Source of the DNA: Sepiola atlantica
Lineage: Eukaryota > Mollusca > Cephalopoda > Sepiida > Sepiolidae
Direction: 5' to 3'
Length of the DNA stretch: 64,000 bases
NCBI GenBank assembly: GCA_963556195.1
Contig: OY744533.1
Span: 43,414,166 to 43,478,165, forward strand
Positions within the stretch are counted from its first letter, which is position 1. Each line of letters begins with the position of its first letter. A program made the translations under genes and the position numbers. Below are positions 59,741 through 64,000 of this stretch, one piece after another. A model generated the notes under the pieces. It made no database searches, had not been told where the DNA came from, and saw only the letters and a program-made list of their open reading frames with translations.

Positions 59741-60567
59741 GAGGTAAATTGACCAGAAAAAGATTGGAAATTAGTTTTTCACTCAAAATTTTAAATCTTT
59801 ATCGGCGAAATAAAACTATGTGTTATAATAAAATAAAAACAATTATAACAAATAGTGAATTAATGAGATGTTCTTTTGCAAAGCAATATGCAAATTAGTT
59901 AGGACACTGGACGAATGTACAGGATCAGTATATTAGAAAGTTATTGTTCTTCTATTTTGGATATGAATTTGGTGTTTAAATCTCACTGACAGTGTGATAA
60001 ATGGTCCAACTTTATTAAGAGTAGAGTTGGGCGGTTTTTAAATTTTGGTTTCGGTATCGGTTTCTTTCCCTTAAAACCTCGGTTTACAGTTCGGTTTTTT
60101 GTTTTTTTTTGAAAAAATTTTTTTTACTATGGAAGCTATTCATTCTCTTGTGTGATGATTAGTTATTATTCAACGTTTAGTTGAATTATGCCACTGTTTC
60201 GATAATTTTGTGACTGAATCATTCTCCATGATATGAATCATATAAGTTTTAGGAAACGATTCCTGCGTTATTTTGCCGGTTCATGTATATTTAACTAAAT
60301 TGTTAAACATACAGTGACGCCCGGCACAATAATTATTTACTAATGTAAAGGGGTCGTTATTATGCCGGTTCATTTTTTTAAAAAAACCTAATTGTTATGG
60401 CCTTGCGAAAGAAAAGGTAATGAAATAAATAAGGGCAAATATTTAAAAACAATTTGTTTTCATCATCAGTTGTGTCGGTTAAAGAAATAAAAAATAAAAA
60501 TCGACCTGCCCTATTGTGTCGGTTAAAGAAATATCTGCTTTTAATACAAAAAACATTAAAAGTAAAA

Positions 60568-60760
60568 TAATTAAATGAACGGAAATATTAGAGACAATTA
60601 GATTATTTAGTCGGATTTCATTTGCTGTAAAGCGTATCTGATGTAATTTCTTTACGAATTGCTGTTTGCAGACGGGAATATTGGGACCCCATTCGTACAC
60701 AAGCATCTGAAATCCGGCTAAAGAATCTAATTGTCTCTAATATTTTCGTTCATTCAATTA
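60568..60760. repeat. Internal inverted repeat (53-bp arms)
   Basis: Arms 60,568-60,620 and 60,708-60,760 pair with about four mismatches (aatattagagacaattagat at the core), around an 87-bp unique loop. Confidence 0.9.
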
Positions 60761-61106
60761 ATTTTTATTTTCAACTGCTACACATTTTAATCCAAGGTTG
60801 AATTGTTTTACAAACAAACATTGTGAAGCGGCAGCACTTTTTATACCCGCCACGGGAGCCGGAGATACCACGGGCACCAATAGGCGTGGCTCAAATGAAC
60901 CAAACAATCGCAATCATTTTAAAATAGATATTTTACCGTTATTATTAAAAAAAAATACTATTTTTCTTTTCGGTTTATTTTTATTTAGTTACTTTTCATA
61001 ATATAATTAATGTTGATGAATTTTCCCAACATTACTAAGTCTGCTCTCGAATTAAGTAATTGAAGTTAAGGAAAGTTATATATAAAGAAAAAAATAAGCA
61101 ACAAAT

Positions 61107-61281
61107 AAATGTTACCAAAGGCAACATAAATTATTCTTCTACCTACCTGTATAAGTTTATTTGTTTATTTTATTATTTATTTTGATAAATGATTTTTTTA
61201 AATAAAAATAAATAATAAAATAAACAAATAAACTTATACAGGTAGGTAGAAGAATAATTTATGTTGCCTTTGGTAACATTT
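61107..61281. repeat. Internal inverted repeat (perfect 77-bp arms)
   Basis: Arms 61,107-61,183 and 61,205-61,281 are exact reverse complements. They begin aaatgttaccaaaggcaaca and include cttctacctacctgtataag. The loop is 21 nt and AT-only apart from one G. Confidence 0.95.
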
Positions 61282-62739
61282 ACTTGTTGAATTAACTTGT
61301 TAAAAATGTGCTTTAATAGGTGTTGCTTCGTAATCCTTGAACCAAGGCCAAACTTTTAAAAATAATGAAGTTATTAAGTTGTTGAATTAACTTGTTAAAA
61401 ATGTGCTATACAAAGGAAAGATTTTAATGTAAAATTCTGATTTTCTTTATGAAGAAAAACTTCGATAATGTTAAAATAATATACAGAAAATCACTGGATT
61501 TAAACAGTTTCTATTTTAAAATGTTCTTTCAATGAAATCATAAAATAAGTCGTAATTTTGAAGAGTTCACTCCTAATCGAATCAACCGGAAGTAAAAATT
61601 AATTTTATCGTTATTTTAAAATATATTGTCGCTTAATAAAGTTTTAAATTATACAAAAAATCAATCAGGCAAAGTTTAATTAAAAACAAACAAAAAAAAC
61701 AATCAGGCAAAGTTTTAAATTATAAATAAAATTTCGTTTGATAAAGTTTTAAATAATACAAAAAAATTAATTTAAATAATAAAAAAAAAAAGTAATTTAT
61801 AGTTGAATAAACACGAGCCGGCAAAATAACGTAAGACTCAATATTGTGCCGGGCGTCACTGTATGTTTAACAATTTAGTTAAATATACATGAACCGGCAA
61901 AATAACGCAGGAATCGTTATTTTGCCGGAACTGGCAATATAGCCTATTCGTAAGTTTTAAGGTGTTGACTGTTGTAATCAAAGTTCTGATACCTTTTCAA
62001 CAGTTAACTCGTTAAAACAGTGACCAAAGATTCATGAAAGATTTCTGAAGAATAAAACTGAGTTTGAATATACATTCTATCTAATTCTTTAACCCATCAG
62101 AAGCTAAAATATGACTCAGAAATGCAAGAAATTAAAAAACGAAAATTTATTTAAACAAACAAAATAATTTTACAAATAAAATTAAGCAAAAATGATGATG
62201 AAAATTAAATATTGTGAATCAAATAGATTTTCGACATCATACGGAACGCGTTTGATTTTTTCTTTTTCATTTGAAAATGCTAAAAATACGATGTCATGTT
62301 GTCTGTCATATTTCTCGTTTTTTCATATATGGTGGCTTACTGTAGTAAAAACACAATACCGAATGGTTACGGTTTTAAAAAAAAAAAACGATTCGGTATT
62401 CGGTATGGAGACGAAACCGAAAAAACGCGGTTTTTCGGTAAAACCGCCCATCTCTAATTAAGAGATTGCTGATTATTTGTGTATTTTGTAAACTGCCGTT
62501 TCCTGTTTACTCAAATCCAATGATCCAATCATTTTGATGGTGATTTTTCAATTCATGAACAGTCACGCATAAGAAATCATATGGAGTGTGAAATCAGATT
62601 GACAGTTCTCATAAAGCGTTGCATTTAGATTTTATTAATTTTCTTTTTCATAAATTGCTTATCCTTTGGGGTATTATGTTACATCATGCAGGAATGTTGA
62701 TGCATTTGAAAAAGGGTTTTTTTTTTTTTTTCTTTATTT

Positions 62740-63400
62740 TTACTTTTGTTCGCCCCCCCCCCCCCCCCCGAGCGTATTGCCAATGAAGCGTAAGGGCTAC
62801 TGTGATGGGAACCAGATTGGGGGGGGGGGGGGTTCACAACATTAAATTTTAATTTCTGCATGTTAGTACGGTCAGGATAATAAAGCAAGGAGAGAATTCG
62901 AAAGGCAAGCTGTCCGAGGAAAGAAGATATCAAAGTAGAAAATCTCCCAGCATTTAAGGGCCTCTACAGTGAAGGGGTAGGATTTTGCTGCTAGTCATGT
63001 GGATCAGGGGTATTTATATTCAGGGGATACAAGTACAGTAAGTCCATTGGAGTATATTCCATGTAAGTACTTGTAAAACAATCATAGGGATGCAACACTG
63101 GTGATGCGACAGGAGCTGGAGTTTGACAGACAGTGTGGGACCTATTACGTAAATTTTTGTTTGTTTGTACCCTTTCCAAGACAGAGAGGTTAGTAGTTAG
63201 TGTACCCAGCCCAGATGTGGTAACAATACTCGATGCATGGGCAAATGGTGGCTTTATAGAGATATAGGATACTGGCAGGTGTGAGAAGTTTTCTAGTCCG
63301 GTAAAGGGAACCTACCTTCTTTGTGGCAGACTTCACATACATACCATACCTAATTTCTAAATTGTGTTTAATTAGATTATACTCTTCGTCTCTACAGAAA
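62740..63400 (-). pseudogene. LINE 3' fragment of the 25.6-27.6 kb family
   Basis: Minus-strand reading recovers SATKKVGSLYRTRKLLTPAS, ILYLYKATICPCIEYCYHIW and AGYTN, nearly the same as KKVGSLYRVSKLLTPDIILY.. in the first LINE. Near the 3' end comes PDRTNMQKLKFNVV (compare DMQKFKTNV). Stops and frameshifts break it. The 3' edge runs into long C and G runs (62,752-62,769 and 62,819-62,832). Confidence 0.8.
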
Positions 63401-63420
63401 TAACAGTTACTCATAATTTA

Positions 63421-64000
63421 ATTAGCTCGCCATTTGTCTAACTGGAAAAGCAAAGATTATATTTCTCTTTTCTTCTTGTTGCTTACAAAAACTTTCAGTT
63501 AGGAAATCCCTTTTAAACAAGGGAATGATACTCATTGGCTGAAGGAAGAATAAGCAATGAGAGGGTAATAAAACAAGGATTCTGATTAGAATCTAGAGTA
63601 GGCATGGGTTAGCTATAAAAACATTCATAAAATGTAAATCCATACAATTAGCCTGATGATTTCCTTCAAGAATGAAACAAATCAATATAGGATGCACGTT
63701 AGAGGAAATATCCAACTATTAAAGAAATTTTAAGCAGAAAAAAAAGAAGAATCAAAGATAGATAAATGAAATATAAGTAAATTAAGGAAATCAAAATTCA
63801 AAAATTTTTTTTTTAATTAAAAAAGGAAAAACATTTTTTTCTTTCAAGTTTCTTGACATATTTGTTTTATTTTCAACAAATGATTAAATTACTAACCATG
63901 TCGATATTTACCACTGTTATGATGTTACGTCAATCCCAAACAAATGAGGGAAAATCGTCTATGCTGATATCAATATGTATTGCACGCAATCAACAGTAGT
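63421..64000. other. No feature recognised
   Basis: AT-rich sequence with no clear repeat family, splice-linked frame or transposon end. Confidence 0.5.

Larger units (their letters stand above)
60252..61950. mobile_element. Nested foldback element with 77-bp terminal arms, class unknown
   Basis: Inserted in the hAT derivative, with taagtttta repeated at both edges (60,243-60,251 and 61,951-61,959). The uninterrupted form occurs in the hAT copy at about 34,900. Arms 60,255-60,331 and 61,842-61,918 are exact reverse complements over 77 bp, rich in ttattttgccgg motifs. Outside the right arm there are 32 extra bases that the left end lacks. Inside are two further inverted repeats (60,568-60,760 and 61,107-61,281) and a 19-bp direct repeat (tgtgtcggttaaagaaata at 60,472 and 60,516). 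No long ORF with a recognisable transposase was found. Confidence 0.75.
60022..62456 (-). mobile_element. Non-autonomous hAT derivative with 8-bp TSD, carrying a nested element
   Basis: The ends tagagttgggcggttttt and the complement of tagagatgggcggttttac are the same as those of the hAT at 33,095-35,130, in opposite orientation. They are flanked by attaagag on both sides (60,014-60,021 and 62,457-62,464). Without its 1.7-kb insert (60,252-61,950) it is about 735 bp. It joins the sequence matching 34,650-35,130 of the first copy directly to that matching 33,095-33,490 (junction near 62,204). The transposase region has therefore been deleted. Confidence 0.92.

Overview
The window is animal nuclear DNA, AT-rich and crowded with repeats. 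It looks lophotrochozoan and most likely comes from a cephalopod mollusc. I base that on dense SINE/LINE/Helitron/hAT content, long (TA)n and (GAT)n tracts, and a LINE tail near 57,370 containing the phrase catgctggcatgtgttgg, which I remember from octopus and squid repeats. The species call is an inference. Spliced coding sequence makes up only about 3% of the window.

One host gene is clear. It lies on the minus strand, enters from a 5' exon near 47.8 kb and runs off the left edge. It is an L3MBTL3/L3MBTL1-type (lethal(3)malignant brain tumor-like) chromatin reader. Eight exons (47733-47799 candidate, 42348-42479, 30894-32059, 21769-21928, 10389-10449, 9998-10161, 5446-5528, 727-961) have splice sites, and every junction preserves the reading frame. 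They encode an Ala tract, a long Ser/Thr/Met/Gln-rich N-terminal region with about nine degenerate [IVMF]-[QHR]-[ML]-[VIT] motifs, a conserved GTLPGS..LKF..NEFG block, a short Cys-rich exon, a basic linker and most of MBT repeat 1. MBT repeats 2-3, the zinc finger and the SAM domain should lie beyond coordinate 1.

The rest is intron or upstream DNA. From left to right: a Helitron 3' end (0.6 kb) and a polypurine tract (1.1-1.8 kb); two head-to-tail Helitrons (1.96-5.30 kb); a 291-bp exact direct repeat flanking 615 bp (5.95-7.15 kb); foldback-family copies (7.9-9.0 kb); a 5S-like relic (9.8 kb) and a tRNA-SINE (10.5 kb). Next come two large abutting satellites, with 75-bp units (10.85-16.17 kb) and 19-bp units (16.2-20.14 kb), followed by (GAT)n. 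The 22-25 kb stretch holds a foldback, tandem duplications and a MITE. A LINE lies at 25.6-27.6 kb, an intact-ended hAT element (33.1-35.1 kb) sits inside a foldback repeat, a CR1-like LINE lies at 37.6-39.4 kb and a mariner-like relic at 41.2-42.0 kb.

Upstream of the gene are more LINE pieces, decayed mobile-element ORFs, a second foldback copy preserving the empty hAT site (48.7-50.7 kb), a short hAT MITE with 8-bp TSD (52.35-52.82 kb), a 76-bp near-perfect palindrome (53.74-53.81 kb), another 5S relic, an RTE-like LINE and Helitron ends. A hAT deletion derivative (60.0-62.5 kb) carries a 1.7-kb nested element with two perfect 77-bp inverted repeats.

I found no CRISPR, operon or prokaryotic feature. 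I also found no convincing new biological system. The nested foldback element at 60.25-61.95 kb is the best candidate for something undescribed.
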